From: Hyaloscypha bicolor E
Taxonomy: Eukaryota > Ascomycota > Leotiomycetes > Helotiales > Hyaloscyphaceae
NCBI RefSeq assembly: GCF_002865645.1
Contig: NW_020194628.1
Location: 1,488,001-1,552,000 of the forward strand
DNA length: 64,000 nt
Direction: 5' to 3'
This document shows, piece after piece, positions 10,993-22,656 of this stretch. Each line of letters opens with the position of its first letter. Position 1 is the stretch's first letter. Below the pieces are notes generated by a model. That model was not told the origin of the DNA. It saw only the letters and a list, made by a program, of their open reading frames with translations, and ran no database searches. A program made the position numbers and the translations under genes.

Positions 10993-11464
10993 ATGGCCCC
11001 TTTCAGACAAAACACCACAGCACAAGATCCGGAAGATGAGAAGATCGTATAGCCAAGGATCGAGCAACGGCGACTCAAACTTTAAGAAGATCTGGTTGCA
11101 TTGCGGATCAAGAAACAACAAGAGCAAAGGCATAGAAATTTGCAAATCCGTCGAACCAAGGCAGAGCAAAATGTTCAACAGAAAATGAAAGAACTCGACA
11201 CAGAGAAGCTACGGAGGAAGAACGGGTGAAGTACTGCCAAGAGCTGAAACGCGCCGATCTAAACAACAACGAGCCCTCAAGAAGCCCATAGCACGAGAAT
11301 ATCGTACGGCCGAGGGTAGAACAACGACGGCTCAAGTTCCAAGAAGAGCAAAATCTCTAGCGGAAAATCGAAATGCTCGACACTGAGTGGATGAAGCGAG
11401 AACAGAGGAGGAAGTTGCAAATGGAGACAATGCCGCCCTGGCATGAAATTATTGACCATGTAAG
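10993..11464 (+). pseudogene. decayed coiled-coil gene with internal duplication
   Basis: From ATG 10993 (MAPFRQNTTAQDPEDEKIV) one frame encodes a highly charged coiled-coil-like protein (EQRRLKL, RIKKQQEQRHRNLQIRR, KMKELDTEKLRRK). It is interrupted by TAG at 11050-11052 and TAA at 11083-11085, then shifts frame near 11220 (TEEERVKYCQELKRADL) and continues with stops at 11289-11291 and 11358-11360. The segment at 11298-11350 (NIVRPRVEQRRLKFQEEQ) is a diverged copy of 11044-11090. Where the first copy has TAG and TAA the second has CGG and CAA, so both stops are explained by C-to-T and G-to-A changes. It ends at a GTAAGT donor (11461). Function is unknown. Confidence 0.55.
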
Positions 11465-12177
11465 TCCAACGGTGGGCTTCTTTCTATGTTGACCACAGGA
11501 TTTACCACCGGGGTAAAAAGCCCCATCTAGTCTCCACCAACAACGCCAGTAAGATTTCATGGTTTCCCCTAAATCAAATTCGAGCAATTCAGTGAGCTCT
11601 CAGCTCTAATGATCTAGGTGAAGGGTGAACATTGGAGTTAGTAATCTAAACAATCGCCTCTTCATCCGCTTGGCATTAATACAGGTCCGTCCTGACAAAA
11701 GATGAATCAGATAATTTCAACTCAAATCTGCTCTAAAGGACAGTAAAGTAATCTGAGCTACACAGAAGTCAATCTCTCGTCGATTCCCAGACGTCAAGAG
11801 CTGGCAAGAGGGTTTCGACACCATGGCATCCTAAAAAATGTTGATGGAAGATTCATATTTATGACTCATGAATAAGTTACCTCGTTCTCCTTCTTTTTGA
11901 CTCTCAAAAACATCTGATAATTTTGAGACATTTTTGTAGCACTATTATATCCAACCCTGGTTGATGAAACTATTTTTCATCGCCGGGGTGCACCGTTTTA
12001 TCATCCAACGAGAAGAGGGGCAGAGCACTGACAGCATTTCATTTTGATGTTGATTTTCTGGAATATCGTCATGATAATGGACGACAGTACTCGATAAATA
12101 ATGCAGACTATTGCCAAAATTGACCTTGTGAAACGTTGCTACGTAGTAGATTCTAAGTCCGTGTCTACGCAGATGCT
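11465..12177. other. intergenic, no gene seen
   Basis: AT-rich stretch. A possible splice acceptor near 11500 may belong to the decayed gene upstream. No protein motif or RNA gene was seen. Confidence 0.4.
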
Positions 12178-13580
12178 CTAGACGAGAGCTACATGCTGTG
12201 CCTCACTGCGATCTTCATGATCACAAAGGACCAAGAAATTGGTCTCATTAAGCGCCAGCAGTCCCGCCCAAGCGGCAGGTTGTTCCGCAACCAGAAGCCT
12301 ATTGCCCCAAGTCACACCCTTATCTGAACTGGTGATGATTTTCACGTAGGCATTCTGATGCCACATTCCCTCTAACTTCTCCTCATCAGTCATGAAGCTG
12401 ATCACTAGCATTTCCCCCACCAAAGCAATCTGCGGTGCTCCGGCGTTTCGCTCTGTTACATAGAAGTCAACAAACTGTTGTTGACCACAAGATTGAACTG
12501 ACCAAGGGTATGGAATGGAACACAAGGTCAGTGAAAGGGAGCGTGGTACAACTCACTGATAAACCCACCAGATTGGGCGTCCCATGTATGTGGCTCGTAG
12601 ATCAGCCTCCTGTTGTCCCAAGTGATACCATCATCTCTTGACATCACACTCCAGATTCCAAATCTACCCTCAAAAACGATTCCGTCTCCCTTCTCCTCGA
12701 CGCTCTCAAAAACCGCCATCAAATTCCCACTTCCTAGCGAAATTTCCTGGATGCCCATCATGCCATCTCGTGTCTCCATTTCAAGCCCCGAAATGATCTG
12801 AGGATCGCTCCATGAGAGACCTTCGTCATGGGAGACTCGCATGAGGTTATCTTGATCTCGCCCACCAAGTTCCCTCGAATAGTAGAACTGCAAAACCCCC
12901 GAGTTTGAGAGACGCAAGAAAGGTTCCCAATTGCCGTTGGAGGGTCCAGGTTCTTGAACTGGCGTGCTAAGATGCTGCCATGTCTCACCGGCATCGTCAC
13001 TGTAGAAGATCATAAGACGGTAATATATGTAGCCTTCATTCTGGCCACCGGGTTTTTCTTCAACGCCGACAGCTGAGAGGGCTTGGGTGTGAGCTCGGAA
13101 TGCGCAGAGGAGGCGGCCGGATGGAAGTTCAAGGAGGAAGGCATTGTTAAGCTGGATGTCAGGAGTGGGGGTGGTCACCACTGTGCCGTATGGATTCCAC
13201 GAGGCGCCGGAGTCTAGGGAGACGGAAAGAGAGATGGAGTGCTGTGGACTGAATATTGTTGAAGCTGAAAGTAGAACACCGGATCGTAACTTGATAGCGC
13301 GGGGGTACGTTTGCTTCCCTGGAGGTGGATATATAGAGACTGGACCGCCAACGAGCGTTGGTACCGCCACTTTGTTTGCTGTTGAGTTGAGATAAGACGC
13401 CTTTATTTTAGGTGGAGGGGTGCTGGCGGGTGATGCGAGAGGTTGGTTTTCGGCTTGCTGTGCTAAGAACTTTGCATTGATGGAGCGGATGAAATCAGCT
13501 TTATCACCAGGCGTTCGCCGGAAGAGGAGCGCAGTGACTGTAAGGATCACACCCAGTACAATTTTTCGCACGATCGCCAT
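12178..13580 (-). CDS. sialidase-fold (BNR/Asp-box) protein, membrane-anchored
   Basis: A six-bladed beta-propeller of the sialidase/exo-glycosidase type. Five Asp boxes (S-x-D-x-G-x-[ST]-W) are visible in order: SLDSGASW, SDDAGETW, SHDEGLSW, SRDDGITW and SSDKGVTW. Two exons, 13580-12557 and 12497-12178, are joined by a 59-bp intron in phase (GTGAGT...GGTCAG). The start at 13580 gives a signal anchor or leader (IVLGVILTVTALLF), so the catalytic part should lie outside the cytosol; an in-frame ATG further upstream (13775) would put a long leader before it and is less likely. The family could be a fungal sialidase or a GH93-like exo-arabinanase; the motifs alone do not decide the substrate. Confidence 0.85.
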
Positions 13581-14451
13581 GGTGCGAATAAATATCTGGC
13601 AACTCTTCCGTCGGCTCGATTTGACAAAGCATGGAGAAAAGTTTGCTGATATAGTAAAATGAGCATATGTGGGTTTCGCGGATGCTGAGCGCGATTCGGG
13701 TACCGGTTTCGACGGATGATTAAGGCAGAAACACTTTGATTGAAAAGGGAAGGCATCCCCTGATCGATCTCTCAATTCATAATAGGCGTTGATGCTAAAA
13801 ATCTCTTAAGCTGTCATAGACCGCGCTTTCCTGAATGTCCTGAGAACCAAAAGCGGAAGCGGAAGCGATGAGCGAAGTGTGCGCAATTACATCATCCCAC
13901 AGAACAGATGAAACCAATCACAGATGGTAGAATGCAAATACAAAATATTTCCCATCAGCTGTAGGAAGGATGCGTTGCACTTTTTGGTCAGCTACTGAGC
14001 CCCTGAATTGTGTCCGCTTGATAGCTTAGGAGCTTAACAACGCTGTGTTCTGACGAAAGAAAATATTGTTACTTGGGCTCCTCCATCATCGCAACAAGCT
14101 CTTACCTGAAGAAAAGACTCTGCTTCGCAAAGCAAATTACCCCTTCTTTGACATCCTTTGAAGTTCGATCTTGCCTTGGGCCCTCTCCTTTTGCCTCGCC
14201 AGAAAGAGGCATGCACTTGCACAATTATTGGGACCAAGTTGGGTCCTATCAGAGAGTCATAAATCATCGAAAAAGATGCTTGTACCAAGTGTTATGAGAT
14301 CCACGAAATTTCATTCGGTCATGCCACCATCAAAGTCTGAATCTGGAACGAAATCTAAGCCAAACGAGAAGTTGGGGATATTCCTTTATTTGGTTCATGC
14401 CTGATATTGTACAGTACATGTATCATAATTTGGTACTTTGCACAGCATTAT
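13581..14451. other. intergenic, no gene seen
   Basis: It contains the promoter of the Asp-box gene and the 3' flank of CCT8. Open frames at 14034-14404 overlap on both strands and lack motifs. Confidence 0.5.
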
Positions 14452-16245
14452 CTAGTCTTCATCCCAGTTCTATGTTTTGTTAGCAAGGGTTGAAGCTCAG
14501 GAAGAAAGCAATGACTTACAGGGTTCGGTCCAGGAGGCTTTGGGCCACCGGCTTGTCGCGCAACAATGATTTGGTCCACAGAGAGCACAGTTCTTGCAGC
14601 CTCAGTAGCAAGTTTGATCGCCCAACTCTTCGAGATCATCAGATCAAGGATACCTTCCTTCTTAGCATCTAGAGTACCAGTGTCGTCCTCGTTCTATAAA
14701 TGTCAGTTGCCTCTTTCGACGAAGCACCGAGAATTCGAGCTTACCTCGATATCAACACCGGTGGTCCACGAGTCTTTCTTGTGGTGTGCAGTATACAGCC
14801 TACTCAATACCTCCGTGGCGTCAAGTCCTGCACTCTCGGCCAATGTTCTTGGAATGACTTCGAAGGCTTCACCATATTTTCTGATGGAATATTGAGCCAA
14901 TCCAGGAGTCCTGTCAGCGAATGCCTGTATTCGCTCGACCAGTTGCATTTCGGTAGCACCAGCACCTGGCACCAATCTGGGGTCCCTAGTGATTGCCTTG
15001 ACAACATTTACACCGTCATCAACAGCCCGCTCGATATCGTCTAGGTGGTTCTGTGTAGCACCTCGAATCACGAGTGTTGCTGTTCTCGTAGTCTCATTCT
15101 CCTGTCTGAATACTGTGACACGATCTCCACCGATCTCCAGAGTCTCGACAACATCCACGCTTCCCATCTCATCAGGCATTGGCGCTCCTAATCTTGCCAA
15201 CGGCGTTGCGCCCACAACTCTGCATAATCTTCGGAGTTCAAATTTGCTCAGAATTCGGATAACCAGAATACCGAAGCGGTTGAGATAGTGCATGGCAAGC
15301 TCACCGACTGTCGAACCAGCAACTACAACTCGCAAGCCAGAGTCGAAAAGCTCCTTGATATGAGTTTCCAACTGGTTCTCCTCTCCTTTCGTGAAGTCAA
15401 GCATTTCCTTCGCATTATGTAATAGAACCGTGCCTTTAGTTTCGGTCTGGCTGATATCGATGGGGCACGAGAACACCCCGACTTTCGCTCTGGTTGCCTT
15501 CTTGACCGATCCGTCGGGTTCCCGTCCAAACACCATGCCCTTGACCACTCTGCTCTGCTCCAAGCTACCACCCATAATTTTCACGACGCGGATATTATCG
15601 ACGTTGAAGTTGACGGGGTTCTTGGGAAGCACAGCAAGCACAGCCTCTGCCACCATATCTGCCAAGAAATCCTCGTTGCCACTTTGCTTGCTCGCAATAA
15701 CAGTTCTAATAGCTTTGCTGAGTTCTGACTGCGACCGAATATCCTCAACCTTATCTACGACAAGGTTCTCGAGCTCATTCAGGGCAAACTTTTGAGCCAG
15801 TTCGTAACCTCGAATGACATCGCTCGTCTTCAAGCCCATGCGTAGCAGATCCTCAGCCTTCCTCAGAAGCTCTCCTGCCAACACAATAACCAAGTTGGTA
15901 GCATCTCCCATCTCCGCTTCTTGTTGCTGACTTGCCATGACGACAAGTTTTGCTGCTGGGTGGACGACGTCGAGTTCTCGCAGGATAGTGGCAGCATCAG
16001 AGGTCAAGATCATCTTCTGAAGGTGGTTGATGACAATCTTATTTCGGCCATAGGGACCAAGGGAGGTTTGGACTGTTGAGGATATCGTTCTGCAAGCATC
16101 GATGTTTCGTAGGACAGCTCCATCTTCTGAGTCGTAGCTATGAGATGTTAGCAGGTGTTACAAGGCAGACAATGAGGAAGCTTTACTTTTGGTATCCTTG
16201 CTTGAATAATTGAGCATTTGGCGCATTTGGGATATTAAGAGACAT
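14452..16245 (-). CDS. CCT8: T-complex chaperonin subunit theta
   Basis: One of the eight subunits of the cytosolic chaperonin TRiC/CCT, which folds actin, tubulin and other proteins with ATP. Four exons (16245-16187, 16137-14745, 14693-14520, 14469-14452) keep phase and give 547 residues, the length expected for theta. The N-terminus MSLNIPNAPNAQLFKQG, the nucleotide loop TSLGPYGRNKIVI, MILTSDAATILREL, the GDATNLVIVLAGELL segment and the C-terminal VDQIIVARQAGGPKPP are all characteristic. The last exon is only 18 bases (NWDED plus stop). The gene is divergent from the Nhp10-like gene, with 275 bp between the two starts. Confidence 0.97.
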
Positions 16246-16520
16246 CTTTGCGCTTTTGTAGAGGGTCAGCTTTTATCAGGAGTTGTGCTGTGGAAATTTT
16301 GTGTTCACGCGTCCCAGGCTGAAGAAAAATGAAGGTGAACGCGAACGGTGCCTTTCTCTATGCCTCAGGCACCTAAGGAACAACCTTTCTCCGGAGCTAG
16401 TGAACAAGGTTCGTGAATAGCCTCATCAGCACGCGAAAGCCCCAAGCCTTCAAACCTCCAACAACACCGTCGGCGTTCCGACATATTCCGTTCCGTCCTC
16501 ACCCTGTACCGGTCGCAAAA
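16246..16520. promoter_or_regulatory. shared promoter of CCT8 and Nhp10-like gene
   Basis: A 275-bp gap between two divergent start codons of housekeeping genes must carry both promoters. Pyrimidine-rich stretches precede the plus-strand start. No TATA box is evident. Confidence 0.6.
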
Positions 16521-18032
16521 ATGGCTCCTCCTTCTGGTAAGTGAATCACCAATTTCTTTTCAGCAAAAGCCCCATTTCCTGTTCAATTGTGTCTTCATCT
16601 AGCACTCAAGCCTGCTTGTCTCTCTGATCGAGGAGACTGGCATCCAAACTGCCTCAAGATAGTGGCCATGGACATCAATGCGATTGTCAATCAATGCGCC
16701 AATGCCCCTGCGTATGTCTCTCCATATCCAGTGTTGAGCAATAAGCAAGAGCCCGGCAAGACTGCTTGCGACACCGTTGGCACCGAGGCACTGAACAAAC
16801 AGGACGCCGATGCTCCTACACATGTCTCTCTATATCCGCCATTAATTGATGTCGAAGAGCTTGACGAGACTGCTCACGACGAAGTCGGCACTGGCTTGCC
16901 TGTCTCTAGTGGAAGCGCCGAACTCCCTGGGCCCATTTCAGCAGATCTGGAGACAAGCCCAAGGAAGACTCCACCCTCTTCATCTCCTTCTGTCCACCAA
17001 CTGGCTGGCGTTTCTCCCAGCAATGCAGCCTCTTCTACTATGAGATCATCTTCTGCAAGCAAAACAAAGCCTTCCAAACCTCTAACAAAATCTCCAGGTG
17101 CCATCCCGCCAGAACTCCCTCCCTCCGTCGAAGCAGCCTATCGCAAGAAATGCATTCAACTCAAGCAACGAATGAATGAGGTCGAGGAAGCCAACGATGC
17201 CGCACGCCAACGCCTTGCGCGCCTCAATCGATCCGTTCAAAAGCTCCGCCTTGAGCGTGCCTTTCTCCTTGAACAACTGGCAAAGCGCACAAGCACGAAT
17301 GTCGAGGATTCCGAGGGAAGCCCAAGTCCGCCTCCAACTGTACGCGCCCCCCATCCCTCCTCAGCACATATATTGATGATGACAGACAAGCTAACGCCAT
17401 TGCCTTCATAGCCCAAGGAAAAGCCTCTCCGAACCAAGCGTGGCCACCGCAAGCCTGACTTTCTTACTTCTGACATTGGTGATGGCCGCACAGGCACCGC
17501 ATTTATTCAACAAGGCCCGGTCACTCTGTCTCCCTCCTCTGACGCATTCTCGCATACTCACCCAGATGTCCTCCGCAACTCCACACCACAAGCACAAGTC
17601 CAACCTTCAAAGCGCCAACTCCCCAGCAACGGCACTCATGCAACTCCGACTATTTCCGCATCCACGCCATCTCAACCGCGCCGTATCAAGAGCGGATTCG
17701 ACCTCTATTGCAACGAAACCCGACCCCTCTTGGCCAGTGAACATAAGAAGGAGATCGCGGAAGGCACATTCAACGTCGAGAACTTCTTGGCTGCAGGCTG
17801 GAGTGGTCTAGATGAGCCTACCAAGAGTTCGTTCTTGCAACGATTTGACGCACTCAAGAAACAGCTCGAGGTTGAGAAGGAAGCTGGCTCCACTGGTCCA
17901 AGACAAACTGTATTCGATGCAGCCCCCGGACACGCAGATGAGGATGTTGAGATGGGTGATGATGCCACTGATGCTGGAACTCCAAGCGTTGCTGGTGAGA
18001 GTGGTGGATTCACGGCAGTCAATCGAACCTAG
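16521..18032 (+). CDS. nhp10: HMG-box protein, Nhp10-like (INO80 subunit)
   Basis: Three exons (16521-16536, 16603-17339, 17412-18032; introns of 66 and 72 bp in phase) give 457 residues. After a low-complexity N-terminal third, residues around 195-250 form a helical block (YRKKCIQLKQRMNEVEE, RLARLNRSVQKLRLERAFLL). It is followed by a basic stretch (KPLRTKRGHRKPD). A C-terminal HMG-box-like region (RRIKSGFDLYCNETRP, AAGWSGLDEPTKSSFLQRF) ends in an acidic tail (ADEDVEMGDD). This arrangement matches fungal Nhp10-type subunits of the INO80 chromatin-remodelling complex, which act in the nucleus. The HMG box is diverged; assignment to Nhp10 rather than another HMG protein is from recognition only. 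Confidence 0.75.
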
Positions 18033-18446
18033 TGGTCAGTATCTGGGACCTGTAATGGTATGGAATTGGCGCATTTGAGACTTGGGGGAGTTATGGATCA
18101 TATTCGGAGCGATGATACACATGCATTGGGCTCTTTTCGTGTACAATAGTGGTCATTTCGGGCTGGGAAAAAAGGTGAGAATGGGTGATCTTCTTTGCTT
18201 CGCGACGCGAATTTCACGCTGAGGAATATGGCCCCTTCATCAAGCAATGAGAAATGAACAAACACAGAAGAACGAAATGTCTTCGGACTAGTGGCCCAAC
18301 TTCATTCGAGGCTCGTCAAGGACCAAGCCAACGTCTCCTTTCTATGTAAACACACTAATCAAACAGTCCTCCTACTCTGGATCGTAATATCCGCTGTCCA
18401 AAAAGACCAGACCAGAACGCCTTGCTACCAATGAATGCTCAAAACA
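18033..18446. other. intergenic between convergent genes
   Basis: The 3' ends of the Nhp10-like gene and the DUF155 gene meet here. It should hold both polyadenylation regions; nothing else was seen. Confidence 0.6.
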
Positions 18447-20169
18447 TCAGTCGACGCCAGCATATAGATCAACGACAATATTTACAGCAGCCACGACGAT
18501 CTCGGCTGCGATGAGTACGATTACTAATCTTCTGGTTAGCTTGTCTCAATGAAACTATCACATAGCAGGAAGGGACATGCAGCGAAAAGGGAAATCGGGG
18601 GAATAAAGGTCCGTACCAATCCACTCCAACTTTTCCCCATGCCCATGACTCAGCTGATCCTTCAACACGGCCAGCAAATCCGCAATTACGTCCAGTCTCT
18701 CAGTCAAAAGACTAACTCTCTGGTCCATCTCAAGATAGCTCCTCACAGCTTGATACACAGGCTCCAGTTGTGGTTCTACCCAGAAGAGCTCAGGAGTATC
18801 GAGCACAGAGCCGTTGAGATGGATGTTTATTCTTAGGATGAAAAGCTCGCCGATTTGCATGTTGATTTGCGTCCTTGTGAGAGCAATCTTACCGGTTAGG
18901 GCAATTTGGGTCGGAATGTCCTTGCATGTCTCAATGGTGTTATCCACCAATTCTTCGAAGAGGGATGTCTACTTCCCGTTAGAATTAGTCTATAAATCAG
19001 AATGAAGAGTCACATACCTTTACGCTCTGTGCCAAAGCATGGGAAATCGCCAGCTTCGTCATGTAGTTACCCTTTTCTCGCAAAGTAATGAAATCGTTGT
19101 ATATCCGTGCCTGATATTCCCTGGTGTAGTAGAAATTGAAGCACTCAGTTTCCACATCATCTGGAGCCAACTTCTCGCTCTCGAACTTGGCTATCTCTTT
19201 CAAGAATTTCCTTTCGTCTTGTAGCGACATGCCCCAGATGACTACCACGCCGTAGCCGAACAGGAAGATTTCGGGTGTATGGACTTGAGTGTCGAAGTCG
19301 AGGTTGCTCTCCGTAGCAATTGTCTCATCTTGGATCTGGCGCTCCACAACTTCGGCGTGCACTCGATTTGGTATCTCATGCTCTCTATTACCCAGACTTG
19401 TATCTCCTGCTTCGGTGTGTAGATCAATGAGGTCTTCCCGGCGTTGCTTGCTATCTTCCACTTCAATAGCACTATCCGAATGCCTCCGCTCCTGCATCTG
19501 TGCTGGCATTGACTGGACTTCCATGACTCTTTCAGACAAATGAGGCCTGCTATAATTGTATGGAGTGTATATGCATTCGTCAAATAACTTCGGATTGGCT
19601 CCCTTGGTTTTCCCCCTGCCCTTCAAAAACCGCAATAAATTGTCCATCTGATATTTGTTCGCCGTGCAATACGCTGTAACTCGTGGCAATCGATCTCGGT
19701 CCGCCTTTCCTAATCGTGCAGCATCTCGGCGAGCGGTGGGGTCTTTGATTCGTGTATATTGCGAGTAGACATCCCGACCACTCTCTTCATCTGGTCCATC
19801 CTCTCCGAAGTCAGGGTTCGGGAGGAGCTTGAGCTTCTGCGCATTCTTGGTGGTTCTTTGGGGCCCTATCTTAGGGACTGGAGTACTCGGAACAGGCACG
19901 AGAGGTGAGCCGTGGCTGTTTCGGCGGCGGAGCTTGCTGTTCAGTGCTGAGAGCATTTGTGGTTGTGGGGAGGGAGCATTTGCAGTTCCGGGTGTAACGG
20001 AGTTAAGCTGTTGGGCTAATCGAGTTGCAGAACCTGTGGCACCGCCGATCGAGATGATTGCTGGGTTCGGGTTGAATGTCACATTTCGGGTTCCCTTCTT
20101 CTGAGCTTCTAAGCTGTTGGAAGCTGGCGACATGAGCGGAGTGCTCTCGGTGACGCTGGTGGAAGCCAT
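18447..20169 (-). CDS. DUF155/Rmd1-Sif2-type membrane protein
   Basis: Three exons (20169-19018, 18968-18617, 18523-18447; introns of 49 and 93 bp in phase) give 526 residues. The first 150 or so residues are disordered and serine/proline-rich. The DUF155 core follows: RVTAYCTANKYQMDNLLRFL, LFDECIYTPY, FLFGYGVVVIWGM, ECFNFYY and LREKGNYMTKLAISHALAQS, then a helical part (LLTERLDVIADLLAVL). It ends in a single membrane helix (WIVIVLIAAEIVVAAVNIVV) encoded across the last intron, as in this family. Yeast relatives are RMD1 and RMD8; animal RMND1 is mitochondrial. The exact membrane here cannot be read from sequence. A TTG twelve bases upstream is in frame, but the ATG at 20169 is the natural start. 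Confidence 0.9.
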
Positions 20170-21078
20170 TGCGGGGTTCAAATAAAATGCACACTTCCGA
20201 ATTAAAGATCTAGAGAATCCGACTCCATGAGAACGTCCCGGCAGGGGTAAGTTGTGTTAAAGGGAAGATATAAATGTCTCATGGGTCTAAGAGGAGAATG
20301 ACGTGCGCTATGCAGCTCTGCCATACCACAAAATTTTGGCGTGGTTGGACGGTCTGTGCATGCTGGGCCGACAGCAATCAGGTCCTCTTCAAATCCCTAC
20401 CTTGTCACCTCTTCATCCCGACTTTCATCTCATCCGCCCCTGCTCTCATCTCATCTTCTTCAGTAGTACCTTGAAGTGCTCTTCAATTATTATGACCTCA
20501 AAGATTGCTCAATATTACAAGTGTAGTTGGGTCTGGAGAGAAGATTCGGAGACGGCAGTCTCTTCAGCACAGCTGATACGAGCAGTTCCATGATAAGAGG
20601 CCTGACGCGAACTACAACGTCAAATGGAAAGACTTTACTAACTGGAGGCCTTGGAAGTAATATCTCAAATATTCCGCTCCTTTTCTTTGTCATTGAGTCC
20701 GTCGGCTGCTTGCTCCTTTCGGGAGCCTAGCAGTTGCCTCGTAATCGAGTTGAAACCGCAGCACCGTCAATTTTTCCAGTAGAAGCATGTGAGAATCCTT
20801 GCTTGTTGTTATGTATGAACTTTCTGGGAAATTCCTTCCGTTTGGTGGCCCTCAAAACCGTCGGGATTGTTGAGACTTTTGATCCCATTGGCGATGGAAC
20901 ATATTGTACGGTAGATCTTCGGCACATCTTTTTACGAGGATGGTAAGCAGGCCACATCAATTCCGCTCTCATTGTCTATAAAGCTATTGGAATTGGAGCA
21001 AGTATGACAATGCGTCATTTACTTTAGATATCTCAAGTCAACTTTCATCTCGAGCCAAACTTTCACCTCACTGCCACA
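20170..21078. other. intergenic, no gene seen
   Basis: It carries divergent promoters for the DUF155 gene and the acyltransferase gene. Small frames lack motifs. Confidence 0.5.
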
Positions 21079-22656
21079 ATGGCAGCAGAAAGTAACAGGT
21101 CTACGCCAGCAGCTGATCAGGAACTCGGATATGAACTCATTCGCAAGGCTGGTACGTGCAGATCACCAATACAGGCAGCTCTAATCCTTCAGTCAGGTCC
21201 GCTGGAGTTATTGACGCACCTGTTCCACGATCTCGGTATCCAATCGAATGTCCTTGTTTGCGCTGAGTACTTCAAAGACGGTCAACTCTTGACGAAATCT
21301 AAGGTACTGGAGGCTCTCGCCAAAGTCATCAATGATCATCCTGCTTTGAGTATCATTGGGGTCAGTCAGCCATCCGAAATAAAAGAAGGAAATCATCGAC
21401 TATGGGAGGCTCGATTGCCTACTCTTCGCATCCAGGATTGTGTCAAATTCCTCACTATTCAAGGCGATGTGGATCTTGCTCTGGTCTTCGAGAATGCACA
21501 CAGTCAGTGGTTTGACACCAAAGATACAACGAAGCCATGGTGGAAGTTGCTCGTCATCAACGGTCGGTACGCGGTATTTGTCTATCATCACTCAATAGGC
21601 GACGGGCTTTCTGGTTATGCGTTCCACCGCAGTTTCCTCACTGCCTTGAATGCAGACGAAATGTCATCCGAAGCATTAAGGGTAACGGCCCACGACACTT
21701 TCTTGATCCAACAACCAGTCAAGATGCCGACTCCTTCTCCCTTCGATCATATTGACGGCAAGTTATCGTGGATATACATCATTTATTGCTTCTTCTTCTG
21801 GAGCATTTTGCGTTTCTTCGTCAATCAAAAGTACTTCCTATTCTCCGACGCCATATTTTCCAAGGACTACCCCTCACTCGCCAAACCATTCCCCGCAGAG
21901 ATGAAAACTCGCACCAAAGTAGAGCTGCTCAGGGTTGACGGTGACACGATGACCAAATGTTTGTTAGAATGTCGAAAACACGAAACATCGTTTACAGCTC
22001 TACTTCAAACACTTATTCAAGTCACTCTCGCTGCAGACTTCTATCCCAAGGCCAAGCTCGGCTTCTCACGACTCGCGGTGAACCTTCGACCACTACTGAG
22101 GGTCAATCCTGGTCGTGATGTATTCACGAACGCGGTCAGCACATATTACCGAGTCCAGCCGCTGGGCAGGTACCGATCTTGTGCAAATGAACGGTCCCCA
22201 TCTCAAGCTCCGGTATCCATACAAGATATTACCATTGATGTACCAACAGTGTGGGAACTAGCAAAGGCATACAAACAAGACTTGAACCGCGCAACATATA
22301 AGACTGGAACAATTATGCAAGATTTTCTGGTTTGTAAGATTCTCGATCGAGACATGGAAGACGTCAGCTTTTACGGCCACGGAACCTTCCAAAATAACTC
22401 TTTCCTGATCTCCAACCTGGGCGTGTTCGAGCCACGGGAGGATATGGCTGACGGTGGGTGGAGTATCAAAGGGGTTGGTTTCTCGGCTGGAGCAGTTCGA
22501 GCAACACTGAGTGACTTTGGTATTGTGTTTGACGTGGCCAGTATCAAGGGAGGAAATTGTCTGATTTCTGCAACCTATGAGGAAGGCGTGTTGAAGGATG
22601 AAATGGTAAAGGAGGTGGTGATGGCGCTTCTGGCAAGGATCAAACTGTTGATCTGA
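21079..22656 (+). CDS. alcohol acetyltransferase-like enzyme
   Basis: A single-exon gene of 525 residues with the fold of CoA-dependent acyltransferases (condensation-domain type, alcohol acetyltransferase family). The catalytic motif HHSIGDG (HHxxxDG) is at about residue 172, followed by LSGYAFHRSFLTAL. The second half has TSFTALLQTLIQ and LAVNLRPLL, and near the end SDFGIVFDVASIKGG takes the place of the usual DFGWG element. A hydrophobic stretch (WIYIIYCFFFWSILRFF) in the middle may touch a membrane, as in yeast Atf enzymes. Expected reaction: transfer of an acetyl or acyl group to an alcohol or amine. The acceptor is unknown, and no clear biosynthetic partner lies next to it. Confidence 0.8.
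   Translation: MAAESNRSTPAADQELGYELIRKAGTCRSPIQAALILQSGPLELLTHLFHDLGIQSNVLVCAEYFKDGQLLTKSKVLEALAKVINDHPALSIIGVSQPSEIKEGNHRLWEARLPTLRIQDCVKFLTIQGDVDLALVFENAHSQWFDTKDTTKPWWKLLVINGRYAVFVYHHSIGDGLSGYAFHRSFLTALNADEMSSEALRVTAHDTFLIQQPVKMPTPSPFDHIDGKLSWIYIIYCFFFWSILRFFVNQKYFLFSDAIFSKDYPSLAKPFPAEMKTRTKVELLRVDGDTMTKCLLECRKHETSFTALLQTLIQVTLAADFYPKAKLGFSRLAVNLRPLLRVNPGRDVFTNAVSTYYRVQPLGRYRSCANERSPSQAPVSIQDITIDVPTVWELAKAYKQDLNRATYKTGTIMQDFLVCKILDRDMEDVSFYGHGTFQNNSFLISNLGVFEPREDMADGGWSIKGVGFSAGAVRATLSDFGIVFDVASIKGGNCLISATYEEGVLKDEMVKEVVMALLARIKLLI

Noticed and set aside
15391..15795. Plus-strand frame of 134 residues inside CCT8
   Set aside because: It lies wholly within a highly conserved chaperonin exon on the other strand.
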